Assembly (NCBI GenBank): GCA_947630925.1
Contig: CANRJM010000009.1
Location: 1-64,000 of the forward strand
DNA: 64,000 nucleotides
DNA from: an uncultured Lachnospiraceae bacterium
GTDB lineage: Bacteria; Bacillota; Clostridia; Lachnospirales; Lachnospiraceae
Reading direction: 5' to 3'
Below the pieces are notes generated by a model. That model was given only the letters and a program-made list of their open reading frames with translations, searched no databases and had not been told where the DNA came from. Positions 9,565 to 18,434 of this stretch are shown in pieces; the first letter of the stretch is position 1; every line of letters starts with the position of its first letter. The translations under genes and the position numbers were made by a program.

Positions 9565-10548
9565 CTATGCCAAAGCTGCCGTAATAATAGCCATGGAATA
9601 TACTTCCGAGGCATTGCATCCTCTGGATAAATCATTAACCGGCGCATTCAACCCTAAAAGGATTGGACCGTATGCTTCAAAATTTCCCATACGCTGAGCA
9701 ATCTTATAGCCGATATTGCCTGCGTTGATATCCGGAAAAATAAATGTATTTGCATGACCTCCTACCGGAGATTCCGGGCACTTTGTCCTTGCCACACGCG
9801 GAGATACTGCCGCATCAAACTGCAGTTCGCCATCAATTGGCAGGTCAGGATATTTTTTCTTAGTCTTCATTGCGGCATTGCGCATCTTATCTACGGTTTC
9901 GCCTGTGCCGGAACCATGCGTAGAATAACTTAAAAACGCAACCTGTGGATCTACGCCAAAGATTTTTGCACACTTTGACGCCTCGCCTGCAATCTCTACC
10001 AATTCATCCTCCGTCGGATTGATATTAATCGCGCAGTCCCCCATCGCTAACACTTCATTTTCACCTGTTGCACTTGGGCGAACCAGAATAAAACAGGACG
10101 ATACAATATTATTTTCCGGCTTTGTTTTAATTAACTGCAGCGCCGGACGAACCGTATCCGCGGTAGAATACGTAGCGCCTCCCAGAAGAGCATCTGCGAC
10201 TTCCATCTTGACGAGCATTGTCCCAAAATAATTTGCCTGTTTCAAAATTTCAGCAGCCTGCTCAGGCGTTACCCCTTTCTTCTTCCGAAGCTCACAGTAT
10301 AAATCTATCATTTCATCCATCTTATCGTATTTCAGAGGGTCGATAATCTCTGCTCCCCGTATATTAAAACCGCATTCCTCCGCCGCAACCATGATCTCTT
10401 CTTCATTCCCAATCAAAATCGGATGCAGGAAATTACTTGCCAACAATCGCGAAGAAGCTTCAAGAATACGGGCATCACAGCCTTCTGTAAAAACAATTTT
10501 CTTGGGATCTTTCTTCAAAATACCAATTAACTGACCAAAACCGAACAA
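9565..10548 (-). CDS. pta: Phosphate acetyltransferase
   Basis: Pta interconverts acetyl-CoA and acetyl phosphate in acetate fermentation. The 327-residue product aligns over the whole short-form Pta family: VFTEGCDARILEA near the start, ADTVRPALQLIKT and GDCAININPT in the middle, and the C-terminal NAGNIGYKIAQRM motif. The start codon is TTG (10548-10546), supported by GGAG 8 nt upstream; no in-frame ATG is near. The usual partner ackA is not in the window. A plausible promoter lies about 110 nt upstream. No convincing terminator follows, so read-through into nadA is possible. Confidence 0.95.
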   Translation of the reverse strand: MFGFGQLIGILKKDPKKIVFTEGCDARILEASSRLLASNFLHPILIGNEEEIMVAAEECGFNIRGAEIIDPLKYDKMDEMIDLYCELRKKKGVTPEQAAEILKQANYFGTMLVKMEVADALLGGATYSTADTVRPALQLIKTKPENNIVSSCFILVRPSATGENEVLAMGDCAININPTEDELVEIAGEASKCAKIFGVDPQVAFLSYSTHGSGTGETVDKMRNAAMKTKKKYPDLPIDGELQFDAAVSPRVARTKCPESPVGGHANTFIFPDINAGNIGYKIAQRMGNFEAYGPILLGLNAPVNDLSRGCNASEVYSMAIITAALA

Positions 10549-10659
10549 AATATCATCTCCTTTTCTTTTTTATCAAACAATTTTCAATATTTTCTTTTTG
10601 GAAATGTCGCAAACATCCTGTCAATCTTCTCAATTCTACTATACCGAAGCCTATTTTGT

Positions 10660-10688
10660 ACTATAATCTACGTTCTGTCAATAGACAA
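10660..10688 (-). promoter_or_regulatory. Possible promoter of pta
   Basis: Minus strand TTGTCT (10688-10683), 17-nt spacer, TATAGT (10665-10660), in the 174-nt gap between the GTPase-NYN gene and pta. A second weak TTGACA lies inside the same stretch. Confidence 0.4.
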
Positions 10689-10722
10689 AACCGCTAAAAA
10701 ATTTCTTCTCTCTTCATGCATC

Positions 10723-13311
10723 TTATCCTAAAAGATTTTTTATTTGTTCCTCTACTGCTTTTACCTCTTCCTGAAACTCTCTTGCCGACAAAAGACGACA
10801 TCCCTGCCCTCGGATGATCAACTGCTCCAAGCCGTCTGATGTGGCTACAGTTACATTGTAATCCCGCCCCATCCTTTGGGCAAGCTTTTCTATATACTGA
10901 TCCGCCGTCTCCGCTTCCTTTGTGTAGACCACATGAATATTATGGTAATCTGTCATCTGTCCAATATTCCCTTTAACTTTATAAGCGTCAAACACCAAAA
11001 TCAGCGTACATTTTTTATATCCCTGATAATTACATAGGATGTCCATCAGCTTCCCTCTTGCGGCATCAATATCATGCCCGGCCAACTCATTTAATTCCTT
11101 CCATGCAAATACAATGTTGTATCCGTCTACCAATAGATATTCTTCTTTGCTTTTTTTGACCTGCATCCGATTGGAAGCCGTAACCGTATGCTTTTCTGCT
11201 TTTTTCTTCTGATATCTCCGCGGCGCTGCCTTAGCGTTTGCCCGGTATGTCCTGTCAAAAATTTCCCGAACTTCGTCTTCTCCCAGAAAGATTTCCTCCT
11301 CTCCTTTCGGAAGACGCGATACCCATTGCTCCGATTCCGACCGCTGCTCTGTCTGCGCCTTTCCATCCTCTGTAATCACAGACGGCAAATGCATATACTC
11401 TTCTATTTCATACCACGGCACGGCAATGCCTGCCCCATGACGGCAGAAAACAGAGCCTGTCGGATTTTCTATATCCGCTTCCGGATCATATGCACAGGCC
11501 TCGATGACTTCCTGTGCATTATGGCACGGAAAATATCCCTTTAAATTGCAAGTCAAATGTCCTAATCCCCTGCTGTAAGAGTCTACCTCTTTTTGATAAT
11601 TTCTCATCGCAGCAACCGGCGCATTGCCCCGCAGCACAGCCATCTCCCCATCCTGTTCCGGTGCGTCAAGCGTACCGCACATCCTCTCAACATCTGTCAT
11701 CGCACGTCCAATCTGATCCGATGGAATTTGCAGGACAAATTCATAATACGGTTCTAACAGTACATTATCGGCCTTCATAAGGCCCTGGCGAATGGCGCGG
11801 TAAGTTGCCTGCCGAAAGTCACCGCCTTCCGTATGTTTGATATGTGCTTTTCCTGAGACCAACGTGATTTTCACGTCAGTCAAAGCAGAACCGGTCAGTA
11901 CTCCGGAATGCTCTTTTTCTTCAATGTGGGTGCAAATCAATCTCTGCCAGTTCCTATCCAATTGATCTTCACTGCACTGACTTGTAATCTGTATCCCGCT
12001 TCCGGCTTCTCCCGGTTCCATTAGCAAATGTACTTCCGCATAATGGCGAAGCGGTTCAAAATGTCCTACCCCCTCTACCGTATTCTGAATCGTTTCTTTA
12101 TATACAATTTTCCCTTCGTCAAACCGGACTTCTATCTGAAAACGTTCCCGAATCAGCCGGCGCAGCACTTCAATCTGGACCTCTCCCATCAACTGCGCCT
12201 GCAATTCGCCTAACGTCTCATTCCAGACAAATTTTAGTTCCGGCTCTTCTTCCTCAAGCATTCTAAGCTTTGGCAGAAACTGGTTGACACTGCAGTCCTC
12301 TGGAAACTGAATGCCATATGATAATACCGGCTCTAAAACCGGCAGTTCTGTCTCCTTCTCCGCTCCTAAGCCCTGTCCGGCATAAGTCTTTGATAAACCT
12401 GTAACAGCGCAGACCGTACCCGCTTCTGCCTCGTTTACCATCTGATAACGTTCTCCGGAATAAATCCGTATCTGATTTACTTTTTCTTCCCAGACCTTTT
12501 CTGGAACGTCCGTCTGCGTTGCATTTGTCAGCAACTGTCTGACTGCAAGCGTGCCGCCGGTTACTTTCAAATATGTCAAACGGTTCCCCTGCTCATCTCT
12601 GGCGATCTTAAAAACCTTTGCACCAAACTCCTCCGAATATTCCGGTACCGTTGTATATGCTTCTATTCCCTTTAAAAACTCAGCTACGCCGGTCAATTTC
12701 AAGGCAGAACCAAAATAACACGGAAATACCTTTCTCTCTGCTATCAGCTTCCGGATTGTTTCGTTCCTCAGGCATCCCGCTTCCAGATATTCCTCTAATG
12801 CCTGTTCCTCGCACATAGCTGCCGATTCCTGAAAAGACTCCTCTTCAAAATCAACACAGGCGTCGCTCAACGTTTCACAAAGCTCCTGAAAAACGCGTCC
12901 CCTGTCGGCTCCTTCCTGATCCATCTTATTGATAAACAAAAACACCGGTATCTGATATCGAGCCAGTAATTTCCAGAGTGTCCGGGTATGGCTCTGCACG
13001 CCGTCCGCGCTGCTGATGACAAGAATGGCATAATCTAAGACCTGCAACGTCCGCTCCATCTCCGCAGAAAAATCTACATGTCCAGGCGTATCCAAAAGGG
13101 TAATCTCCTTATCTTCCAACGAAAAAACCGCTTCCTTGGAAAAAATTGTAATGCCGCGTTCCTTTTCAATCTCATTTGTATCTAAATAGGCGTCCTGATT
13201 ATCTACCCGGCCCAATTTCCGAATTTTACCGCTTGTATAGAGTACTCCCTCCGACAATGTCGTTTTCCCCGCATCAACATGGGCAAGCATGCCAACTACC
13301 AGTTTTTTCAT
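10723..13311 (-). CDS. TetM/EF-G-like translation GTPase fused to a C-terminal NYN (YacP/Rae1-like) domain
   Basis: The first ~690 residues are a ribosome-protection-type GTPase: AHVDAGKTT near the start, [23 protein letters not shown], then EF-G domains II-V. After a basic linker, the last ~150 residues form a NYN nuclease domain: LLVDGYNIVFAW, LVFDAYKVKGN, TKEAETADQYIEKL and VATSDGLEQ supply the conserved acidic residues. Family knowledge: TetM-type proteins act at the A site, and the YacP homologue Rae1 is a ribosome-dependent A-site endonuclease. One chain could therefore bind the ribosome and cut mRNA (inference). Tetracycline resistance should not be assumed. ATG 13311 has GGGG 6 nt upstream; ATG 13317 is two codons earlier. 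The length is 862 residues. Confidence 0.9.
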   Translation of the reverse strand: MKKLVVGMLAHVDAGKTTLSEGVLYTSGKIRKLGRVDNQDAYLDTNEIEKERGITIFSKEAVFSLEDKEITLLDTPGHVDFSAEMERTLQVLDYAILVISSADGVQSHTRTLWKLLARYQIPVFLFINKMDQEGADRGRVFQELCETLSDACVDFEEESFQESAAMCEEQALEEYLEAGCLRNETIRKLIAERKVFPCYFGSALKLTGVAEFLKGIEAYTTVPEYSEEFGAKVFKIARDEQGNRLTYLKVTGGTLAVRQLLTNATQTDVPEKVWEEKVNQIRIYSGERYQMVNEAEAGTVCAVTGLSKTYAGQGLGAEKETELPVLEPVLSYGIQFPEDCSVNQFLPKLRMLEEEEPELKFVWNETLGELQAQLMGEVQIEVLRRLIRERFQIEVRFDEGKIVYKETIQNTVEGVGHFEPLRHYAEVHLLMEPGEAGSGIQITSQCSEDQLDRNWQRLICTHIEEKEHSGVLTGSALTDVKITLVSGKAHIKHTEGGDFRQATYRAIRQGLMKADNVLLEPYYEFVLQIPSDQIGRAMTDVERMCGTLDAPEQDGEMAVLRGNAPVAAMRNYQKEVDSYSRGLGHLTCNLKGYFPCHNAQEVIEACAYDPEADIENPTGSVFCRHGAGIAVPWYEIEEYMHLPSVITEDGKAQTEQRSESEQWVSRLPKGEEEIFLGEDEVREIFDRTYRANAKAAPRRYQKKKAEKHTVTASNRMQVKKSKEEYLLVDGYNIVFAWKELNELAGHDIDAARGKLMDILCNYQGYKKCTLILVFDAYKVKGNIGQMTDYHNIHVVYTKEAETADQYIEKLAQRMGRDYNVTVATSDGLEQLIIRGQGCRLLSAREFQEEVKAVEEQIKNLLG

Positions 13312-13344
13312 CGCCATCCCCTCTCTGCGTTTTTCAATCGCCTG

Positions 13345-14022
13345 TCAGACGTCTTCTATCTGCCAGTCAATAGGCTCTTCGCCATTTTTTTGAAGGAACT
13401 CATTTGCCTTGCTAAAATGCCTGCAGCCAAAAAAACCGCGGTATGCAGACAAAGGACTTGGGTGCGGAGCTTTTAAAATACAATGCTTCGGATTGGTAAG
13501 CATTGGAATCTTACTCTGGGCCGGTTTCCCCCAAAGCAGATAAACAATCGGCCTGTCTTGTGCATTTACCGCCTGTATCACAGCGTCCGTAAACTGCTCC
13601 CAGCCTTTTCCCTGATGGGAATTTGCCTGATGGGCGCGAACCGTCAGTACGGTATTGAGCAAAAGCACACCCTGATCTGCCCATTTCTTTAAATAACCGT
13701 TATTTGGAATATTACAGCCCAAATCTTCTTTCAATTCCTGATAAATATTCTGCAGGGAAGGCGGAATCTCTTTCTGATCCTTTGGCACAGAAAAACTCAA
13801 TCCATGCGCCTGGTTTACATTATGATACGGATCCTGTCCCAAAATCAGTACCTTAACTTTAGACAACGGCGTAAAATGAAATGCATTAAAAATATCATCA
13901 GCCGGCGGATATACCACGACACTACTGTACTCTTTCCGCACAAATTCATATAAATCTTTATAATACGGCTTTGAAAATTCCGGGCGTATCGCCTCTAACC
14001 AATCATTTGTAATCATTGACAT
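13345..14022 (-). CDS. ung: Uracil-DNA glycosylase
   Basis: Ung removes uracil from DNA in base-excision repair. The 225-residue product shows the family-1 water-activating motif GQDPYHN (near residue 62) and the C-terminal HPSPLSAYRGFFGC motif, with LLLNTVLTVR between them. An AGGAGG site precedes the ATG. It lies 18 nt after hisF and 33 nt before the GTPase-NYN fusion, on one strand, so these genes may share a transcript although their functions are unrelated. Confidence 0.97.
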   Translation of the reverse strand: MSMITNDWLEAIRPEFSKPYYKDLYEFVRKEYSSVVVYPPADDIFNAFHFTPLSKVKVLILGQDPYHNVNQAHGLSFSVPKDQKEIPPSLQNIYQELKEDLGCNIPNNGYLKKWADQGVLLLNTVLTVRAHQANSHQGKGWEQFTDAVIQAVNAQDRPIVYLLWGKPAQSKIPMLTNPKHCILKAPHPSPLSAYRGFFGCRHFSKANEFLQKNGEEPIDWQIEDV

Positions 14023-14040
14023 TGCGTATTCCCTCCTGTC

Positions 14041-14802
14041 CTATAAACGGACGCTGATTCCTGCCTTTCGAAGATATTCCTTCACTTCTTTTATTTGTAA
14101 CTCTTTGTAATGAAAAAGCGATGCCGCAAGCACAGCGTCCGCATATCCTTCTACAAAAGCATCTTTAAAATGCTCCAATTTTCCGGCGCCGCCGGAAGCG
14201 ATGACAGGAATAGAAACATTTTCAGAGATTGTTCTGGTCAGTTCAATATCATATCCTGCCTTCGTTCCGTCGCAATCCATACTGGTCAAAAGAATCTCTC
14301 CTGCCCCCAGTTCATTTGCTTTTATTGCCCATTCCACCGCATCGATTCCCATATCGACACGTCCGCCATTCTTATATATATTCCAACCCGTCCCATCTTC
14401 ACGCCGTTTCGCGTCAATCGCCACTACAACGCACTGGCTCCCAAACTTCATGGCCGCTTCGGAAATCAGTTCCGGATTCTGGATGGCTGCCGAGTTTACA
14501 GATACCTTATCCGCTCCTTCCCTAAGGACCAGCTTAAAATCTTCAATCGTACGAATTCCGCCGCCCACCGTAAAAGGAATAAATACGGTTTCCGCTACTC
14601 TGCGAACCATATCGATTTTTGTAGCTCTTGCATCGGAAGAAGCAGTAATATCCAAAAAGACCAGCTCATCCGCCCCTTCTTTTCCATAAGCAGCACCAAC
14701 GGCCACCGGATCGCCTGCATCTTTCAAATCAACAAAATTAACGCCTTTAACAACACGTCCGTTATTTACATCCAGACACGGAATAATTCTCTTCGTAAAC
14801 AT
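14041..14802 (-). CDS. hisF: Imidazole glycerol phosphate synthase, cyclase subunit
   Basis: HisF is the (beta-alpha)8 cyclase that uses ammonia from HisH to form imidazole glycerol phosphate and AICAR in histidine synthesis. The 253 residues include [19 protein letters not shown] at the N-terminus with catalytic Asp, and the second half-barrel Asp in [28 protein letters not shown] is a phosphate-binding loop. It follows hisH by 26 nt, preceded by GGAGG. The other his genes are not in the window. Confidence 0.97.
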   Translation of the reverse strand: MFTKRIIPCLDVNNGRVVKGVNFVDLKDAGDPVAVGAAYGKEGADELVFLDITASSDARATKIDMVRRVAETVFIPFTVGGGIRTIEDFKLVLREGADKVSVNSAAIQNPELISEAAMKFGSQCVVVAIDAKRREDGTGWNIYKNGGRVDMGIDAVEWAIKANELGAGEILLTSMDCDGTKAGYDIELTRTISENVSIPVIASGGAGKLEHFKDAFVEGYADAVLAASLFHYKELQIKEVKEYLRKAGISVRL

Positions 14803-14828
14803 AAGCTCCTCCGTCTTATACCGTAATC

Positions 14829-15434
14829 TTACAAATTACAAAAATTTTTTAAAATCTTTAAACCAACTTCTCCACTTTTCTCCGGATGAAACTGGCAGGC
14901 AAATATATTATCATGCTCTACAGAAGCATGTACATGTGTAATATATTCTGTTACTGCGGTCACATCCGACTCTTCTCTTGCTTCCAGATAGAACGAATGC
15001 ACAAAATATACATAGGCGTCCTGTGAAATCCCCTGAAACAATCTTGCATTTTCCCGTATAGTAATGGAATTCCAGCCCATATGTGGAATTTTATATCCCT
15101 CTTTTTCAGGAAATGCTACGATCTTTCCGGGTAAGATTCCCAATCCTTTCACTCCCGGAGCTTCATCACTGCTTTCAAACATCAACTGCAAGCCGAGACA
15201 AATGCCCAAAAATGGTTTCTTCTGCTCAACCACCTGAGCAATAACCGGAATCAGGCCAAATCGATCCAACTTCTCCATGGCATCCCCAAATGCGCCAACT
15301 CCGGGTAAAATCACCTTATCTGCTTTTACGATTTCCTGTGCATCACGTGTTGTCATGCACTCCTCTCCCAAGTACTGCAACGCCTTTTCTACGCTTTTTA
15401 GATTTCCCGCATCATAATCAATTATCGCAATCAT
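14829..15434 (-). CDS. hisH: Imidazole glycerol phosphate synthase, glutamine amidotransferase subunit
   Basis: HisH hydrolyses glutamine and channels ammonia to HisF. The 201-residue class-I amidotransferase starts [15 protein letters not shown]. It has the nucleophile Cys in [13 protein letters not shown] and the His-Glu pair in [12 protein letters not shown] 15434 is chosen over an in-frame start 11 codons upstream because homology begins there and AAAGGG lies about 8 nt before it. A perfect 13-bp hairpin sits 25 nt upstream. Confidence 0.96.
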   Translation of the reverse strand: MIAIIDYDAGNLKSVEKALQYLGEECMTTRDAQEIVKADKVILPGVGAFGDAMEKLDRFGLIPVIAQVVEQKKPFLGICLGLQLMFESSDEAPGVKGLGILPGKIVAFPEKEGYKIPHMGWNSITIRENARLFQGISQDAYVYFVHSFYLEAREESDVTAVTEYITHVHASVEHDNIFACQFHPEKSGEVGLKILKNFCNL

Positions 15435-15457
15435 CGGCCAATCCCTTTCCATAAGCC

Positions 15458-15487
15458 ACAAGGGCAAAACTGACGTTTTGCCCTTGT
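15458..15487 (-). promoter_or_regulatory. Perfect 13-bp hairpin in the hisH leader
   Basis: ACAAGGGCAAAAC and GTTTTGCCCTTGT are exact complements around a 4-nt loop, 25 nt before the hisH start. There is no external T-run on the minus strand, so it is not an obvious terminator. It may affect translation or mRNA stability of hisHF. Confidence 0.5.
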
Positions 15488-15520
15488 TATCACTACGCTT
15501 CGAGCAATTTCCCTGTTTTA

Positions 15521-15556
15521 CAAGAAAAGCCCACCGATGCTGCCCACCGGCGGGCT
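15521..15556 (-). terminator. Intrinsic terminator after the acidic repeat protein gene
   Basis: Minus strand AGCCCGCCG pairs with CGGTGGGCT (one G-U) around an 11-nt loop, followed by TTTCTTGT. It starts 5 nt after the upstream gene's stop, separating it from hisH. Confidence 0.75.
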
Positions 15557-15561
15557 ACTTT

Positions 15562-17352
15562 TTATTTCCTTTCCATTGCTATCGCTATTACCCTGTTTGT
15601 ATATGTATCCTTATCCATGGCAAGTATATTGTATGCATCCTGCTCAGATAAGCCAAATTCCTCTCGCAGGATAGATAAAATCTGCGTACGGCAGTTCTGC
15701 ATATCCTTCTCTACCTCCAGATCCATTGCTTCATCAATATTTGCATCGTACCTTTTCACTCCACGAAGCAATGCATCCAAGGCTTCCGGATAATATTTGA
15801 TTCTATCATAATTTTTATAGGAATCAATCGCATGTTGCACTTTCATAACAACCTTTATCTTGTCATATTCTTCTTTATCTTTTTCCTGCATATCGGTTCC
15901 AATCGCTTCCTGATACGCTTCCGTATATTTCCCCATTTCAAAATAATGGACGGCTTCCCTCTTTGCGCTGGAATACCCAAACATATTTGTTCCTGCAATC
16001 TCTATTACCAAAAAAGCAGCCGTTGCTATGACAATAATAGAAACGCCAACTTTATTCAGCTTTCCTACTACCTCTAATTCTTTGGCCTCTTCTTCTTCCC
16101 GTTCCGCTTTCCTCTCCGCCTTCTTTGCAGCTTTTTCTGTTTTTCTCTCTTCTTTCGCTTTCTTCTTTTCCGCTGCTCTGGCTTCCTTTTCTGCCTGTTT
16201 TTCTGCTTTTTTTGCCTCTTTCTCTTCTTTTTCCTTCGCCTCTTCCTCTGCTTTCAGAGCTGCTTCTTCCTCTTCCCTCTGTGCATCTTCACGCTCCTTT
16301 TGCGCAATTTCATCCGTAACGATATTTCCAAAGACACGTTTAAAAAATCCCGGCTGCTTTTCTTTTTCCGGCACCATATTCTCCAAATCCAACATATCGT
16401 GAAGAGAATCGTCCGGTTCCTCTTCCCCGCTATCGGACTCGTTATCCAATCCTAATAAATCCACCAAAGAATCCTGTTCTTCTTCCGTCGTTTCCGATGA
16501 TGCATCATCTTCTATGGAGTCATTCATATTCAAATCACTTAACAGACCGTCTAACATGGAATCAATCCCCTGACTGTCACTCTCAGGCTCTTCTGCCTGT
16601 GTATCTCCCGGCTCTTCCGACTCCACAGTATCCGTATCTCCTGCAAAAAAGTCCAGATCCAGACCGTCCAACCCGGCTGTATCCGCCGCATCATCCGCTC
16701 CGTCTGTTTGAAGCTCATCAATGTCAAACCCAATATCAGGAGCATCCTCTGAACCTGTATGTTCACTGTTGTTATCCCCTGATTCGGCGTTCTCTTCCGA
16801 CAGCAATGTATCTTCCCCATCCGCAAATAGGGCATCCAAATCTCCTATTTCTGAAAAAAGAGCCTCTTCTTCCTGTTCATCCGATGCCAATAGATCAGAC
16901 ATCGCAGGCGCCGCCATATCTTCCTGTTCTGAAACCGTTTCCTCTGCAGGGTTTTCCCCGGAAGCAGCTATATCGCTGTCTTCAAAAATGTCTTCCGGCG
17001 CAGTATTTTCCCCGGAAGCGGCCATATCAATGTCTCCCAGAATGTCTTCCGGCGCAGTATTTTCCCCGGAAGCAGCCATATCGATATCTCCCAGAATGTC
17101 TTCCGACGCAGCATTTTCCTCAGAAACAGCCATATCGCTGTCTCCCAGAATGTCTTCCGACGCAGTATTTTCTCCGGAAGCAGCCTCCTTAACAGGCGAT
17201 ATATCCATTAATTCAGAAAGATCCCCTAAATCTCCAAAAAGATCCAGATCCTCTGCCCCCTCTAAATCTTCCAGGTTTTCAAGATCAACAAAATCCAATA
17301 ACTGTTCATCCGTATCGCTGAATGATTCCTGCATGTTCTTATCTTCGCTCAA
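15562..17352 (-). CDS. Acidic repeat protein with one membrane segment, unknown function
   Basis: The 596-residue product has four parts. Residues 1-330 are extremely Asp/Glu-rich and include four tandem 18-residue repeats (type SGENTAPEDILGDIDMAA, residues 59-130). Residues ~345-430 are an alternating Lys/Glu/Ala coiled coil. One hydrophobic segment lies at about 435-455 (IIVIATAAFLVIEIAG). A ~140-residue C-terminal helical domain (YFEMGKYTEAYQEA onward) has a TPR-like flavour. There is no signal peptide, so the acidic part is probably cytoplasmic and the C-terminal domain outside (inference). It lies 33 nt after cheV and may work in signalling or cell-surface assembly. No family was recognised. 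Confidence 0.85.
   Translation of the reverse strand: MSEDKNMQESFSDTDEQLLDFVDLENLEDLEGAEDLDLFGDLGDLSELMDISPVKEAASGENTASEDILGDSDMAVSEENAASEDILGDIDMAASGENTAPEDILGDIDMAASGENTAPEDIFEDSDIAASGENPAEETVSEQEDMAAPAMSDLLASDEQEEEALFSEIGDLDALFADGEDTLLSEENAESGDNNSEHTGSEDAPDIGFDIDELQTDGADDAADTAGLDGLDLDFFAGDTDTVESEEPGDTQAEEPESDSQGIDSMLDGLLSDLNMNDSIEDDASSETTEEEQDSLVDLLGLDNESDSGEEEPDDSLHDMLDLENMVPEKEKQPGFFKRVFGNIVTDEIAQKEREDAQREEEEAALKAEEEAKEKEEKEAKKAEKQAEKEARAAEKKKAKEERKTEKAAKKAERKAEREEEEAKELEVVGKLNKVGVSIIVIATAAFLVIEIAGTNMFGYSSAKREAVHYFEMGKYTEAYQEAIGTDMQEKDKEEYDKIKVVMKVQHAIDSYKNYDRIKYYPEALDALLRGVKRYDANIDEAMDLEVEKDMQNCRTQILSILREEFGLSEQDAYNILAMDKDTYTNRVIAIAMERK
16963..17178 (-). repeat. Four tandem 54-bp coding repeats
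   Basis: ATGTCTTCC (plus strand) recurs at 16988, 17042, 17096 and 17150, exactly 54 nt apart. Each unit encodes 18 residues of the acidic protein, and a partial fifth unit follows. The frame is kept. Confidence 0.9.
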
Positions 17353-17385
17353 TCGACCTTCTCCTTCATGATATTTCGAACGTTT

Positions 17386-18297
17386 CTATTCCTGATCAGT
17401 CTGTAACAATCCATCAATCGCTTCTACCAACTGGCCAATCTCCGGTTTTGACAACTGTGCGTCTGCACCAAGCTGTTCTCCCTTTCGGCGCATCTGCTCG
17501 TTTACAAGGGAAGAAAAGATAACAACCGGAATGTGCTGTAAGTCCTCATTCGTCTTAATCAATTTCGTCAGATGATGCCCATCCATCTGCGGCATCTCAA
17601 TATCTGTAATCACGCAGGCAACCTGTTCGTCAATATTTCCCTGCCTTAAATAAGACCGCAATCGATCCCAGCACTCCTGACCGTTATCTGTAGTCGTTAT
17701 ATTGGTGTATCCCGCCTGCTCCAGGCAATTCACAATCATCTTGCTCAGCAGCGGCGAATCTTCAGCGATCAGAATCGGAGATTCATTTCTTGCCCTGCCG
17801 CGCATATGCTCTACATCTGATACTTTAAGTCCTGTCTCCGGATTAATTTCCGCTACAATCTTCTCAAAGTCCAAAATAATAATTAATTTGCCATCAATCT
17901 GTACAATACCGGTTGCCATACCATTTTCCTGCGCATTGACTGTTGAATCCGGTTTAATAATCTCGCTCCACGATACTCTGTGTATGCCCAAAACAGAATT
18001 GACATGAAATGCGGCATTTAATTTATTAAAATTCGTAACAATATACATATCTGTTTTCGTGCTTTCCCCTTGCGGCATGCCCATGCACTGCGCCAGATTG
18101 ATTACTGAAATCACTTCATCACGCGGCATGAAAATCCCCTCTACGCGCGAATCCGAATTTGGAATCGGCGTAGGAACCTGATAGCTCAAAATTTCACGAA
18201 TTTTTGCCACATTAATACCATAGTAGTTGTTACCTACACGAAACTCCAGAATCTCCAATTCATTTGTTCCACTTTCCAACAGAATTCCTGTTTCCAT
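17386..18297 (-). CDS. cheV: Chemotaxis coupling protein CheV (CheW-REC)
   Basis: CheV couples chemoreceptors to CheA and adapts through its own phosphorylation. The 303-residue product has a CheW domain (about residues 15-155: ILEFRVGNNYYGINVAKIREI, SRVEGIFMPRDEVISVINL) and a receiver domain (about 170-300) with the phospho-Asp in CVITDIEMPQMDG and the conserved Lys in QLSKPEIGQL. ATG 18297 has GGAGGG 8 nt upstream and is preferred to the start 7 codons earlier. No other che or flagellar gene is in the window. Confidence 0.95.
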   Translation of the reverse strand: METGILLESGTNELEILEFRVGNNYYGINVAKIREILSYQVPTPIPNSDSRVEGIFMPRDEVISVINLAQCMGMPQGESTKTDMYIVTNFNKLNAAFHVNSVLGIHRVSWSEIIKPDSTVNAQENGMATGIVQIDGKLIIILDFEKIVAEINPETGLKVSDVEHMRGRARNESPILIAEDSPLLSKMIVNCLEQAGYTNITTTDNGQECWDRLRSYLRQGNIDEQVACVITDIEMPQMDGHHLTKLIKTNEDLQHIPVVIFSSLVNEQMRRKGEQLGADAQLSKPEIGQLVEAIDGLLQTDQE

Positions 18298-18347
18298 TAT
18301 TTTCCCTCCAATAGTCATTCTACATTACATCATCAGCTTTTGTTTTT

Positions 18348-18376
18348 ATTATAAAACATCCATGAACAAAAAACAA
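18348..18376 (-). promoter_or_regulatory. Sigma-A promoter of cheV
   Basis: Minus strand TTGTTT (18376-18371), 17-nt spacer, TATAAT (18353-18348), about 50 nt before the cheV start. Confidence 0.6.
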
Positions 18377-18434
18377 CTTGCTAATCATCTGTATGATAAG
18401 ATTTATTTTGTTACATTCATCCGTCCACGGATTC

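Noticed and set aside
10723..13311. Tetracycline resistance gene
   Set aside because: The GTPase is TetM-like, but the NYN fusion and chromosomal housekeeping setting make resistance unproven.
15488..15512. Third copy of the nadA-type leader before hisH
   Set aside because: A GAAGCGT loop in a weak stem recalls the motif, but the complementary ACGCTTC partner and the shared blocks are absent.
16125..16402. Plus-strand Ser/Phe-rich frames opposite the acidic repeat gene
   Set aside because: Mirror of the Lys/Glu/Ala repeats on the other strand; composition is an artefact.
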